This document shows, in pieces, positions 51,096-61,860 of a stretch of DNA of 64,000 nucleotides (position 1 is its first letter; the number at the start of each line of letters is the position of its first letter). Origin of the DNA: Termitomyces sp. T153. Its lineage: Eukaryota; Basidiomycota; Agaricomycetes; Agaricales; Lyophyllaceae. The translations under genes and the position numbers were made by a program. Under the pieces are notes generated by a model that was not told where the DNA came from, did no database searches, and saw nothing but the letters and a program-made list of their open reading frames with translations. The stretch lies in the NCBI GenBank assembly GCA_018296165.2, contig JACKQL020000072.1, positions 1-64,000 of the forward strand. The letters run 5' to 3'.

Positions 51096-51564
51096 GGGCT
51101 ACTGATCACGAATACTTACTTCTCACACTACTTAGATAACTGTCGATATTCCTTATCTACTCCTGTGGTCCGGATCTGCTTCGTCAGGAGATTCGGTTGT
51201 CATGATCGAAGTCTTGTTCACTCAACAAATCTCGACCCATTGAGGATTAGGACTAGAATCGATGGTCTCTGACTTGAGACATTAATATCTTATATACAAA
51301 GACAACCAAAAAGACAATCTGTGCTCCAAGATTTGCTTGACGTGTGTTATACATGTTTATATTGACTCGGCAATACGTTGAATCAAGCTCAGAATGTGGC
51401 CCCCCGAAAATATATACCAGAATTCGTTCCAGTCTTGCGTCGGCCATGTCCGAAGGCCAGCCAGATGTTATGGAGAACTTCAGCACCAATAGCGCGTTCA
51501 CGACTGTTGACTACTTACCGGGAACTGGCATTGCCATGTCATCCAGACAAACATCGACTAGTGA
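51096..51564. other. Host sequence up to the retrotransposon insertion
   Basis: About 470 bases of CpG-normal DNA. A plus-strand frame (51,344 to the LTR; MENFSTNSAFTTVDYLPGTG inside) is open into the LTR, but I recognise no family. The left flank of the LTR reads CGACTAGTGA. Confidence 0.35.
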
Positions 51565-52413
51565 TGCGAAAGCTAAAGTTGACTGCGACTCTAAGTTACA
51601 AACTTTGGCCAAACACGTCTGACTTAGACTTTGCAAGGTTTTCGGGGTTCTTAATTACAAGTTCCCACTGTACTAGTAGTCCAAATAATAAATTTATTGA
51701 TTTTATTTACTTAATTCGAGACGGTTCTCAAAACAAGCAAAGGGGCACAAATAGTGTATTATACTAATGATCCCAAAGTAAGTAATGCTCGTAAGCCTAA
51801 GAAATCCGCTCCCTGGGGACTTCCGAGCCATGGCAATCACTTTCTTGTCCTCACTGCTTGACCTTTCTTCCCTTTTATACCGCTCCTATCGTGCACAGAC
51901 CTCGCAATGGCATGCTTGATTCGTCGTTGTCTAGTCACGTAGTCGGCCGATGGTTGGTCGGGGCGTTGGGGTTCCGCGTGGGCTGGGCTTGGCAACTTAT
52001 AGTTACATCCCTCTTTCTTCCCTTCCTCTCCCGCTTGTTTCCTCTCTTCAGCACGTGATCTTATCCCTCGAGGGCAGCAAGGCTTATATTACGACTTTGC
52101 CAGTGGGACAGCTGCTTTGCACGCTCCTCACTGGACCAGGTGTCAGCCTATGGTGAGCTCGGGCTGGTGCCCAAACTTGGCATCAGTTATGCATTTCCGA
52201 TCACGCCAAGGTTCCTGGCCTTGTTTGTTCCTAGCCGTAACTGGCTTTCTGGTCAAGTCTTTCGTGGTTTCAATGGGAGGGATACTTTCTGAGGTGCGTC
52301 CTATGTCTACTGTTTTTGATGTTTTGCTATCAGCTTACAGTTTTCAGCCTAGCATAGCTATATTGTATTATCTATTACAATATATTGCTTTTTTGAACTT
52401 TTTGTGTTTCCTC
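51565..52413 (-). repeat. 3' LTR (left copy, 849 bp)
   Basis: On the plus strand it runs from TGCGAAAGCTAAAG to TTGTGTTTCCTC. It keeps more CpG than its partner at 60,299-61,147. A TATA-like TTTTATAC at 51,873-51,880 reads on the plus strand. The element-side end lacks the usual TG start on the minus strand (it begins GAGGAAACAC), which is atypical. Confidence 0.85.
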
Positions 52414-52428
52414 GGCTCCCTCTGTCAG

Positions 52429-53678
52429 CGTTGTTATCCCTACTGCCCCTCGCCAAGCCTCTAGACCCCTTGCACCCATTGCTGTTGCTTCTCCCGTGTC
52501 CACTGACCATTTTGCCAACCTCAAACATGCTATAAAGCATGATGGTAAACAGGCTATTGTAGCTATCCTCCAGCTGCCCCTGTTTGCCTCTGCCCTCATT
52601 GGCATTTGCAACACTGCCAAAGCTTTTCCAGGATTGGACAGTGACCATACCCAGTACATTGGTACGACCCATTTGGTAAGTCCACCTTCCCCTCATCATC
52701 TTCTTTCCTCATGCTCACTTTAGCACTTTGCTGACAAGTCTGATTATCCCAGGCTGTCGGAGCAGAAAGGGCTTGTAGACACATTGTCCCAGATCCTCCC
52801 TACACTCGACCACCTCTCTGCTGATGATGCCCCTGACATCCAGCATTTCTTCACATTTGCTGATGCGCTCATTCTTATAGACAAGAAGTGGCATGAGGAA
52901 CAGCGCAAACGTGAGATACAGGAGGTCTGTCCTGCTTCTCCCTCTATCCTTTTCCCTTATCTCTGACTTATTTTAGTGACAGCGCCATCATCGTGAGGCT
53001 CATGACACTGAGATGCTTGGTTTAACCCCTGTTTGCTCCTCCAAATGGAAGGCTAACATAAGTTTGCCAGCTTCTCAAGTGGCGTTCCTCATGCAGCACC
53101 TCAATCACTTGATACTTCTCTTGCCCCATTTACAGGCGGAACCTGAGGGCAAACCCAAATTGAAGAAGGTCAAGGTTACCCCTTCCCTGAGTCAGTCCCT
53201 TTGACTGCTTCTTGCCTCGCTTTCCTTGACTCCTGCTTCCAGCTAGCTTCAAGCTTGGCAGCAATGCTGTGCTCGCTTTGCTGGGTCAGATCGACGTGGC
53301 CCTTGAGAATTGCCTTCTTGATGAGGACAATGCCACCTCACTTGCTGAACTTCAAAAGCATTGTGAAGCAATCGACCTCGCTGCACAGCGACAACTATAT
53401 TCCCTTGATCTTGGCCTCCAGACTTTCTGCCATATCTCCACATGGCTTGAGTGCTTGGACAAAGTCCTTGGGTCCTCTGAGATTGAGAAGACCAGTTCTC
53501 TTCTTGATGACCTCCGAGTTTCTCCTGAGGTATGTTTTTACTGCTCCTTTATTTCCTCTTCTGTTTTATTTACCCAGCTTTCCAGGCCCCTGTTGATGAT
53601 TCTGACATTGAGCTCACTGATTCCCCAGCAGATAGCCCCAAAAATGCCATGGATCTATCGTTGGCTACCCCAGTGTAA
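52429..53678 (+). CDS. Antisense multi-exon ORF inside the gypsy element, function unknown
   Basis: Five exons on the strand opposite to gag-pol: 52,429-52,675, 52,724-52,924, 52,983-53,190, 53,243-53,529 and 53,586-53,678 (TAA). All junctions have GT...AG ends and keep one reading frame, giving at least 344 codons without a stop. The first exon starts at an acceptor (TCTGTCAG), so a further 5' exon, probably in the LTR, must supply the start codon; I could not fix it. The protein is mostly helical (FANLKHAIKHDGKQAIVAIL; DTLSQILPTLDHLSADDAPD; LAELQKHCEAIDLAAQRQLY), with a basic patch (GKPKLKKVKV) and an acidic C-terminal tail (DDSDIELTDSPADSPKNAMD). No family recognised. It ends 157 bases from the integrase stop, tail to tail. 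It stays open although gag-pol is broken. Confidence 0.72.
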
Positions 53679-53835
53679 GCACCAGTTCTGCCTCTGCCTT
53701 GCATAGTATAGCCATACTCTTAGCTATCCCTAAAATCCTTGTATCTCACCACAATTGATGTTATTAACCCTGAAACAAAGCGTGACTTGAACAAGTTTTC
53801 TTTTACTTTTGCTAAGTAAAATTTTTAATTTTTCA

Positions 53836-55154
53836 TCAACCTTTGGGGCTATTGTCTGACCCATTCCCATCATGGTCTAAAGCGTGGAGCCTTATAGAAC
53901 CAAATGATAGATCTGGCATAGCATTCCCTGTAGGCTTTTGTAGTTCTTCCCTTAGCCCTTTCAACTTTTCTGGAGTGATATCTACCCATTGCTCTAGGCT
54001 TTGGGATGGCTCCAAGCATTTCCAAGCTTTGTAAGGAATTACTTCAAAAGCTGCAACTCTGGTCTGCCAAACTGACCCATCCAATTCTGCCACAATATAA
54101 TTACCACCCTTGGTCCTGGCAATTGCTACCATGGGACCATGAAAACGGGGCAGCATTTTGGCACTGTGTGAACTTTCTGTAATCATATTCTTCACCAGGA
54201 CTAAGTCCAATGGCTTGAATTTGAAGTTTTTGATAGAGTTTTCATGCTCTTCTGCAAACTTCAAAGCCCATTGGAGTTTGTCCTTCCCAACTCTCTCTCA
54301 TTTCCTCCACATGTTGGTGGTGCTTGGCTAAAGCTCTAGCACAATAACCAATTAACTCTTCTGTAGACAATGGCCCTTCTGGTAATTCTATTAACCAGGT
54401 AGCCTCTACCAAGTCCAAAGGTATAGTTGGATGAGCCCCAGTGACCATGAAGTATGGTGAACATCCAAATCTCTGCCAGATAGTAATGCAATCACTCCAC
54501 ATTACATGGAAGAAGAACCAAAACCATTTAGTGTGATCCTCACAAGCCTTGAATACAGCTTGCCTAACATCCCAATGTGGTCTTTCAATTTTGCCATTAG
54601 CTTGAGAGTTGTATGGAGAGATGGCAATGCCCCTGATTCCATATTTATGCTCTATCTAAGCTGTGACCTTTTTGAATTGTCCAGCATTGTCAGTGATAAT
54701 CTCTGCAATGCAGCCCCAGTGACAAATCACATCCTCAAACAACCATTGACCAATTGTTTTATGGTTTTCCTTGCACAGAGGCCTCCCTTCCATCCATGAA
54801 GATAATGCACACCTACCATGGACAATATACTTGCAGCCATTTGAAGCTGGAGTCATGTGCATAGTATCAATGTGAATGGTTTGGAAGATAGAGGGTGTAT
54901 AGGTTACTGTGGGAGCTCTGTTTACAACTGTCTTCTGACGTATCTGGCAGTTGTGGCAAGTCCCAACATACCACTGTACATCTCCATCAATTCCTGGCCA
55001 CCAAAATCATTCTTGTATTAACATTTTGGTTGCATAAGTCCCTCTATTCCCTAAGGCATCATGGGCTAATCTAAGCATGAACATTTGCTTATCAATATTG
55101 ACTACTAGCTTATGCCTAGCCTCATGATTGCATTTGTACAGTCTCCCCTTTTGA
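53836..55154 (-). pseudogene. Integrase part of pol
   Basis: It inserts element cDNA into the genome. The zinc-binding HHCC domain is at about 54,950-55,090 (HDALGNRGTYATKML ... CHNCQ, with one in-frame stop before FWWPGIDGDV). The catalytic core Asp, Asp and Glu appear in HIDTMHM (about 54,865), IITDNAGQF (about 54,680) and KIERPHWDVR (about 54,580). The C-terminal domain (KPLDLVLVKNM, GPMVAIARTKGGNYIVAELD) runs to the stop at 53,836 and is reached by a frameshift near 54,250. Stops near 55,015 and 54,656 also interrupt it. No clear chromodomain follows. The damage is slight but the frame is dead as it stands. Confidence 0.82.
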
Positions 55155-57540
55155 TCAAAGAAGAACTGTCTTGCAACCCCCTTCTGGGTCCCAGCCCTTC
55201 AAACCTTCAGGTTCTTTGCTTGGGTCTTGTAGCCAGCTTTGTACAATTGGTAGCAAGTCACCCCACTGTTCACTCTCTCCACCCTTCCTATGTTCTAAGT
55301 AGGCTTGTATGTCTGCTTCCTTTTCTTCCTCAGTAGCTTTTGTGGGTAACAGAGGCTGAGAGAGAGATAGTACTGCAACAGGATCTATTCTAGGTATCTG
55401 CTGCTGACTTAGAACTGCCTTCCTAAGTTCCATCTCTTGAGACCTTGCTCTATCAAGTTCTTGTTCAAAGTCTGATACTCCAGTGGCTACTGCATGTAGA
55501 TAGCCACCTCTAGTGTCAATTTGATCTGCAAACTCTTCAAGTGCTAAGGGTTCCCAATCCTCCCAGCCTGGTTCATTGTTGGTTTTAGCTGGATATTCAA
55601 AGTGCATAGTCTTTGGGTTGTCCACCAACTCTGGATTAACAGGTGGGTACTCCTCATCTCCTGGTTGCTTGATCCTCCTAGACAGGCCATCAACACTAAA
55701 GGTCTTCCCTGGCACATGCCTCAAAGTAAAATGATAGAGTAGTACATCCTCAATCCATCTCATAATGGTGGCATTGGGTCCTACTCCAGAATTGCTTAGC
55801 ATCCCTATCAAATACTTGGCATCTGTCTCCACTACAAGCTTCCTACAACCAACTAGCCAATACTTATTAGCTTGCAGGGCTCTCATTAAACCATAGAGTT
55901 CTCTTTTAGGTTGTGAGAATCTTGCCTCCCTTTCATTCAAAGTGATGGATCCTAGCTTAGCACAAGTGCGTTGCTTAGGATTGTCTGGAGCTTCCTGGAA
56001 TATCCCAAAGCCCACTGCCATCCAAGAAGTGTCAACTGATAGGACTACTGCCCCTCCTGACTCATAGTCAAGTGGTTTTAGAGGTGCACTTTCAGCTAGC
56101 AACTTCTTTAATTGAGCCATTGCTGACTGTTGTTCCTCACCCCAAACAAATGGTGTGTGGTTTTGAGTCAATTTGTTGATGGGTGCAGCCACTTTAGCAT
56201 AGTCTTTAATGAACATTCTAAAGGTACCACAAGTACCTAGGAAAGCTCTGACATCTGACTTGTCCTGGCAATCACCCCACCCCATAACAATGGCCAACCG
56301 CTTGGTCTCAGGCTTCTGTCCCTCATAGAAACACCTGTGTCCAACCACTACAATCTCATCTGTGCAGACTACTGACTTTTTCCCAGAGTTCCTCCAGCAT
56401 ATTTGATTCTTTGCAACACTCTGTTTACATTCTGCAGATGTTCCCATACAAATCTCCTAATGCCTGGGTTTTCTGGAACAACCTCATAGCTTCCATCTGG
56501 CAATTTGTACCTGTGAGGTGGACCTCTGATTGGCACATCATCAATATATGGCCAAGTTACATGAGGTATCTCATCCTTCAAGATGAAGGTAATGTCATCA
56601 TGAAAGATTGGTACTGAATTTGTCCAGCCCATTGGCAGGGTTACCAATCTTAGAGCACCAAAGGGTGTCTGGAAGGTGGTATAGTCCCTAGACCTCACAT
56701 CCAACACTCTCTCATCATATCCCACATACAAATCAAAGATTCCTCCACAAGTTCTGCCAGCAAAATGACTAGCTAACTCTTCAGTTGCTGGTGGCAACCC
56801 AGAATGTGCTATGGTCACTTTGTTTAAAGGTTCCAAGCTGTGAACTATCCTCAAGCTCTCACCATCCTTCTTCAATACTGTGAACCACTGGGATCTGTAT
56901 GAAGAGTTGGATGGCTCATACACTCCTGCCTCAATTTTCTGCTTTATCATCTGGCAGATTTTATCTCTGAGTCCAGGAGCAATGGGAATGTTCCTCAATA
57001 CCCAGGGGGTGTGAGGAATTACTGGCATCACCACAGGAGGGAAGAATTCCTCCTTGAGCCTACCTCTTTGAGAATCATCCCATGCAAAAGCCCTATTCTG
57101 CAGCATCATTAGATGATGTACTGCCTTCATCTCCTCTGGCCACAAGAAACTATCACCATGTGCTTGGTCAATGATCTCCTTGCACTCAGCTGTGTACCTC
57201 CCTGTGGGTTTGAAATCAGGTGGGTTTGGGTCTAACTGTGGCATGTCTGCTAGTGGATCCCCAGTGATACACCTTTCAATTCTAAACTCCTCAGGAGAGG
57301 TTCCTAGTACAGGTTTCACCTTTCTAGCAACAGGTTTGTATTTCTTAGAAAATACTTGTGCAGTTTCCTCCACACCTGCTTCTAACTCTAGGCTTCCCTG
57401 CTGTACTAAGATTTCTTCCAACTTCTCTGGTATCTGACACAGCTGCCCCTTTAGATAGGCTGCTAATGTCTTCTCATCTCTTCCTCCTACATCTCCCTCT
57501 GCAGCAAAGGCCTGCAGGTACACATCTCTCAACTCCTAGT
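55155..57540 (-). CDS. Reverse transcriptase / RNase H part of pol (one frameshift)
   Basis: The RT frame (57,532-56,369) shows IPIAPGLRDKICQMIKQKIE, YRSQWFTVLKKDGESLRIVH, FDLYVGYDERVLDVRSRDYT, TPFGALRLVTLPMGWTNSVP and the catalytic box YIDD (56,535-56,551). A one-base change in an A-run near 56,381 shifts to the frame 56,447-55,155. That frame carries VRAFLGTCGTFRMFIKDYAK, then RNase H (VVLSVDTSWMAVGFGIFQEA; RELYGLMRALQANKYWLVGC; VVETDAKYLIGMLSN) and a long Glu/Gln-rich extension to 55,155. There is no ATG at the 5' end; the first codons follow a stop at 57,541, so expression would need readthrough or joining to protease. It copies element RNA into DNA. Confidence 0.85.
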
Positions 57541-57651
57541 TCTTGAATCTACTATGATTTATAGTGTATCCAGTCACCATTACTTCACCATTCTTCTTCT
57601 CTCCAATCATTACTGCCACCTCTCCCTGGTCACTGACCAGATCATTGAGAT

Positions 57652-58680
57652 TTAAAATTTTGGATCACTATCTCCTCCAACACCTGTTTTTGGCACCTTC
57701 CCCCTTTGAAGAGTGGGCAGGGCTGTCCAGCAACCAGTATTAGGATCTCTGATAGTTATGATGGCACTGCCATCTTGAAGGTTTTGTATGTTGCTTTCTG
57801 TCAGTGTGTCAAGTGGACGACCCAACAAGACAGTATAAGCTGGCTTGACAAAGATATGGACTTGTAGATAAATAGTGAAGCCTTCAGCAAAAGTAAATGG
57901 CACATTTTTGGCTAAACCAACTGATGTATTCACTTGACTGTTGGCACTCTCCATCCTTAAGCATATGTCTGGATCCCAAGTCAATCCTAAACAAAGTGCC
58001 TCATCTAGTGCCATACAGACTATCTGAGAACCACTATCTAGAATTGTCTCTACTTGTCCCCTCTGATTGACAATGGGATTCAAGGATCTCAACACTTGCA
58101 AATCTCTAGCCACATACACCACTACTGGCTTTTCTCCTGGAGGGATATTTTCCAAGTAAGTAGCTACACAATCCTGATGCACTACTGCACCAGTAGGCAA
58201 ATCATCCTGTGTTCCATCTGCAATGAAATAGGTTGCCATTGGTAGGTCATTAACATCTACTTTGTCAGGTGGTTTCTTCTCCCTTACAGTCTGCTGTTGA
58301 ACTGCTACCCTTGGGATATTGGGATCCCTAGACTGAGTCCCTGATTTGAGAGTCAATTTTTGTATCATTGCCTCCCTTAATCCAGGAGCCACATCTAACA
58401 GTTCTCCAGTACTGAAAGGTACAGTAGCCTCCCAGAGCTTATCAATGGTCCTATCCCACTCCTTCCTCTTTGTTCCTGTTAAGGAACTTTGAACAGTGTC
58501 CTGCACTGGCAAGTCTGGTCCCTCATTGAGGGCTGGAACCTTCTCAAAAGGTAGGTCCAGTTTTGGTGCAACTCTAGGTGGAATCACCAGAGTTAGCTTT
58601 TCTTTCCAGGGTTTTTCAGGGGTTCTCTCTGGCAATGAGGATACTCCTGGTTGAGATGCCTCTTTCCTAACTGCCTTCAT
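57652..58680 (-). CDS. Retropepsin-like protease ORF
   Basis: It has 342 codons. The N-terminal two thirds are linker-like (Pro/Lys/Glu-rich). The aspartic protease domain has the active-site motif LDSGSQIVCM (about 58,025-58,055) and the flap/C-terminal motif YTVLLGRPLDTL (about 57,800-57,835). The family works as a dimer to cut Gag-Pol. The ATG at 58,680 overlaps the stop region of gag by a few bases, and the frame is intact. The pol frame begins about 110 bases after its stop. Confidence 0.8.
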   Translation of the reverse strand: MKAVRKEASQPGVSSLPERTPEKPWKEKLTLVIPPRVAPKLDLPFEKVPALNEGPDLPVQDTVQSSLTGTKRKEWDRTIDKLWEATVPFSTGELLDVAPGLREAMIQKLTLKSGTQSRDPNIPRVAVQQQTVREKKPPDKVDVNDLPMATYFIADGTQDDLPTGAVVHQDCVATYLENIPPGEKPVVVYVARDLQVLRSLNPIVNQRGQVETILDSGSQIVCMALDEALCLGLTWDPDICLRMESANSQVNTSVGLAKNVPFTFAEGFTIYLQVHIFVKPAYTVLLGRPLDTLTESNIQNLQDGSAIITIRDPNTGCWTALPTLQRGKVPKTGVGGDSDPKF

Positions 58681-58688
58681 TGAGTTAT

Positions 58689-60162
58689 TTAAAAATCCTT
58701 AGAGGAAGATTTCTGTCCCTCAGGACTAGCTGTATTTCTTGTGTTGATTAACACACTAAGCATTTCAGCCATTTTATTGAAACCTTTCTCCAGGTCCCCC
58801 AAGCGGTCTGACTCCTTATATTGAATGTGCTCTAGCATGTCATCCCTGGTGTCTCTAGCAGAGTTTACATAGGTAGAGTAAGTGACTGTCTCTGGAGGGT
58901 CATCTTCTGGCCATCCAAAGTACATATTCACCTGCTTATCATGTACTTGTGCTAGTCTAGCATGAGGAGATATACTAGCAGGATCTCTGGGTAGAGGAGC
59001 ACCACTAGGTAGTCTGGCTCTCCCCTCCAACAGGATGATCCATCCTTTTTGTACATCTCCCTTGATGACTTCACACTCTAACATTCTATGTCCAGTTTGC
59101 CAACAATAGAAGCAAGTAACACCACTTCTCCCAGAAGGTGGAAATGTAGGAGGCCCTTCTGCCCTTATACCCTGGCTCCCTTTGGTATTTAAGAAGGTAT
59201 TGCGCATGTCCAACTGACCAGCTTGCAAAGCCTGCATGGTACTCTGGATGCTCCCCACTTGTTTCCCAATGGTAACCACAGCATCTTGCAGGTGAGCCAT
59301 TTTCTCCTCCACTTCCTCCTCCTTAATGTTCCCCTTTCTAGTTTCTGTTTTCTCTATTTTCTCCTCTCTAAGGCTCCTTATAGTAGCACCATCTATCAAG
59401 GTCCCCACTACTGTCAGCACTTCTGATAGGTTATATTTGTTGTCCTTGTGCCTATTTCTAGCAGGGTCTTTGTAGTGGCCATATCTACTGATCAACCTCT
59501 CCTCTACCACATCTCCAAAAGCTGGTGTAAAGCACCCCAAGAATTTGTCTACCAGAGACCCATTCCCAGTGACCTTAGCCAACTTCTTGGCCTCAGCTCT
59601 AAATTTTCTTATCAGAGAATGGATTTCTGTAGTGTCATTCCTACTAAGTCTGGCATGTTCTCTGCAGATTCTGTCCAGGTTTGCAACACTCCCTATGTCA
59701 TCCACTGCTTCTGGATAAGACTCCTTGATCTCTTTCTCAAAAGCAGACCAAGTATAGTCCTCTCCAAAAGGAATCAAAGCCCAGCCATTCTTGTTCAGTC
59801 TGAGCATCCACATACTCCAAGATTCTCTTTTTCCTTTCCTTATCTCCTTGGATCCCAGCATGCTCAAACAGAGAGATCATCCTTTGCAAAAAGTGATGAA
59901 CCTCAGAGGGCTCAGTATGCTTAAACTTAGGTGCATCCCTGCTGTCAGGCAGTGGCAGTTTGTATCTGATATTTTGCTCCATAATTGAGACAGTAGAAAC
60001 TGGTTGAGTAGTAGGGCACAGTTCTTTTGGTGAGCTTGGAATTACTTTCTCAGTCCAAAGCTTTCTCGTTCTGAGTAAGGTTTCAGGGTCAGGCAAAAAG
60101 GACTTTGAACCACTGCTATTGGTCCTAGTTTCTCTTTTCCTTAATGAAACAGAGTTTTTCAC
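58689..60162 (-). CDS. Gag (one frameshift)
   Basis: The N-terminal frame (60,162-59,737) includes YKLPLPDSRDAPKFKHTEPS and VHHFLQRMISLFEHAG, a typical fungal gag start. It continues in another frame from about 59,783 (WSAFEKEIKESYPEAVDDIG; LVDKFLGCFTPAFGDVVEER), so there is a one-base indel near 59,783. A coiled coil (LREEKIEKTETRKGNIKEEE) follows. The zinc knuckle CFYCWQTGHRMLEC (CX2CX4HX4C) lies at about 59,075-59,116, then a Pro-rich linker and a C-terminal helix. The stop is at 58,689. Gag forms the particle that holds element RNA. Confidence 0.82.
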
Positions 60163-60274
60163 CTTGGTTGCAATAACTTCAGGTGTTTTGGGCTAAGACC
60201 CAGGTGGTGCGAAACTAATGTTTCTGGGTTGGACTCCTCACGGAGATCCAAAAGTGAGTTTTTGTATTAAAGAA

Positions 60275-60293
60275 CCCCTCACAGTGGGCTCCA
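60275..60293 (-). promoter_or_regulatory. Primer-binding site of the gypsy element
   Basis: On the minus strand, five bases after the LTR end (AGCTTTCACA), the sequence reads TGGAGCCCACTGTGAGGGG. TGG at this place pairs with the CCA end of a primer tRNA. I cannot name the tRNA from sequence alone. Confidence 0.6.
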
Positions 60294-60298
60294 GATGA

Positions 60299-61147
60299 TG
60301 TGAAAGCTAAAGTTGACTGCGGCTCTAAGTTACAAACTTTGGCCAAACACGTCTGACTTAGACTTTGCAAGGTTTTCAGGGTTCTTAATTACAAGTTCCC
60401 ACTGTACTAGTAGTCCAAATAATAAATTTATTGATTTTATTTACTTAATTCAAGACGGTTCTCAAAACAAGCAAAGGGGCACAAATAGTGTATTATACTA
60501 ATGATCCCAAAGTAAGTAATGCTCGTAAGCCTAAGAAATCTGCTCCCTGGGGACTTCCGAGCCATGGCAATCACTTTCTTGTCCTCACTGCTTGACCTTT
60601 CTTCCCTTTTATACTGCTCCTATTGTGCATGGACCTCGCAATGGCGTGCTTGATTTGTTGTTGTCTAGTCACATAGTTGGCCGATGGTTGGTTGGGGCGT
60701 TGAGGTTCCGTGTGGGCTGGGCTTGGCAACTTATAGTTACATCCCTCTTTCTTCCCTTCCTCTCCCGCTTGTTTCCTCTCTTCAGCACGTGATCTTATCC
60801 CTCGAGGGCAGCAAGGCTTATATTACGACTTTGCCAGTGGAACAGCTGCTTTGCACGCTCTTCACTGGACCAGGTGTCAGCCTATGGTGAGCTCGGGCTG
60901 GTGCCCAAACTTGGCATCAGTTATGCATTTCCGATCACGCCAAGGTTCCTGGCCTTGTTTGTTCCTAGCCGTAACTGGCTTTCTGGTCAAGTCTTTTGTG
61001 GTTTCAATGGGAGGGATACTTTCTGAGGTGCATCCTATGTCTACTGTTTTTGATGTTTTGCTATCAGCTTACAGTTTTCAGCCTAGCATAGCTATATTGT
61101 ATTATCTATTACAATATATTGCTTTTTTGAACTTTTTGTGTTTCCTC
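60299..61147 (-). repeat. 5' LTR (right copy, 849 bp)
   Basis: Same length as 51,565-52,413, starting TGTGAAAGCTAAAG on the plus strand. Differences from the left copy are all transitions, mostly CpG in the left copy and TpG or CpA here. The gag start codon lies about 140 bases further on. Confidence 0.88.
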
Positions 61148-61439
61148 TGGTCTCATAGCCTTGAGCCCATTGTATCACTAGTCTTGCATGTTTGAATTAC
61201 TGTACAACAGACTGCACTGCACTGGCACCTTGCAGTGTATCCTTGTTCTGCCCATCAGTTATGTCGGCCAACAAGCTGGCACTGGCATCAAGCTTGGCCA
61301 ACCATTTTGGCATAGTCACCGGGCTTGTACATCTGGTACTTTCTTCCTACTAACGACCTTCACTTCTTCTACCTCACTAGGCCCACACCCTGCCATAACA
61401 TGGGTCTATTTTGACCTGTATGCCAAAATGAGTACTCTT

Positions 61440-61860
61440 CAGACATATCTGTTTGCCCACCATCAAAGCATGCATTGCTTATTGGTATTGAGTATATGTG
61501 TGATTAGCAGCTAGCAGAAGATAGTGCAAACACCCTAAGGGCCCACATGAAGACAAGACGTTCATGAGATGAGGTAGCTGTTGATAGTAAGTAACAGCAT
61601 TATATCACTCAAAGATTAATGCCCTGATATTGCAATAGCCATGCCAGATTGTTACAAATACCTATCAGAGAATATTGCTGTACTTGTGGACACGAAGGAC
61701 TTAGATGCAGTCCACCAGGAGGAATATGTTGCATAACTTTTGCTTTTTTTGTCCCTTGAAAGACTTATACACCAGTTGAGATTCGCACTATTGAAAAATT
61801 GATCAATGGATCACAGCAGGAAGTCGATTGTTCTATCACTGTATGTATATTAGTCTGTTG
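61440..61860 (+). pseudogene. Caspase/metacaspase-like (C14) fragment 1
   Basis: Plus-strand pieces KHALLIGIEYM (from about 61,466), LKGPHEDKTF (about 61,535), CYKYLSENIAVLVDTKDLD (about 61,650-61,705) and TPVEIRTIEKLINGSQQE (about 61,770-61,825) match the start of the p20-like domain in order. These are the 'K-A-L-L-I-G-I-x-Y' strand, the 'L-x-G-P-x-x-D' loop, the 'I-x-V-L-x-D' strand and the helix before the catalytic His. They lie in different frames with stops and intron-length gaps. The catalytic His-Cys part is not recognisable. It is CpG-poor like a transposon-borne copy. Confidence 0.55.

Larger units (their letters stand above)
51565..61147 (-). mobile_element. Near-complete Ty3/gypsy retrotransposon (9.6 kb) with an antisense spliced ORF
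   Basis: Two 849-base LTRs of equal length flank a minus-strand gag, protease, RT/RNase H and integrase in that order. Between the integrase stop (53,836) and the left LTR lies an ORF on the opposite strand. A primer-binding site lies next to the right (5') LTR. Each coding block is largely open, but there is about one frameshift or stop per kilobase: near 59,783, 57,541, 56,381, 55,015, 54,656 and 54,250. The LTRs differ at about 21 positions (2.5 percent by my count), so it is much younger than the elements at 1-11 kb. No target-site duplication is seen, and the outer flanks differ strongly in CpG content. Confidence 0.85.

Noticed and set aside
56376..56390. Programmed frameshift between RT and RNase H
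   Set aside because: The shift lies in a run of five A's inside the conserved polymerase-RNase H linker, not at a gag-pol border, and the element has other random frameshifts. A simple one-base deletion is more likely.
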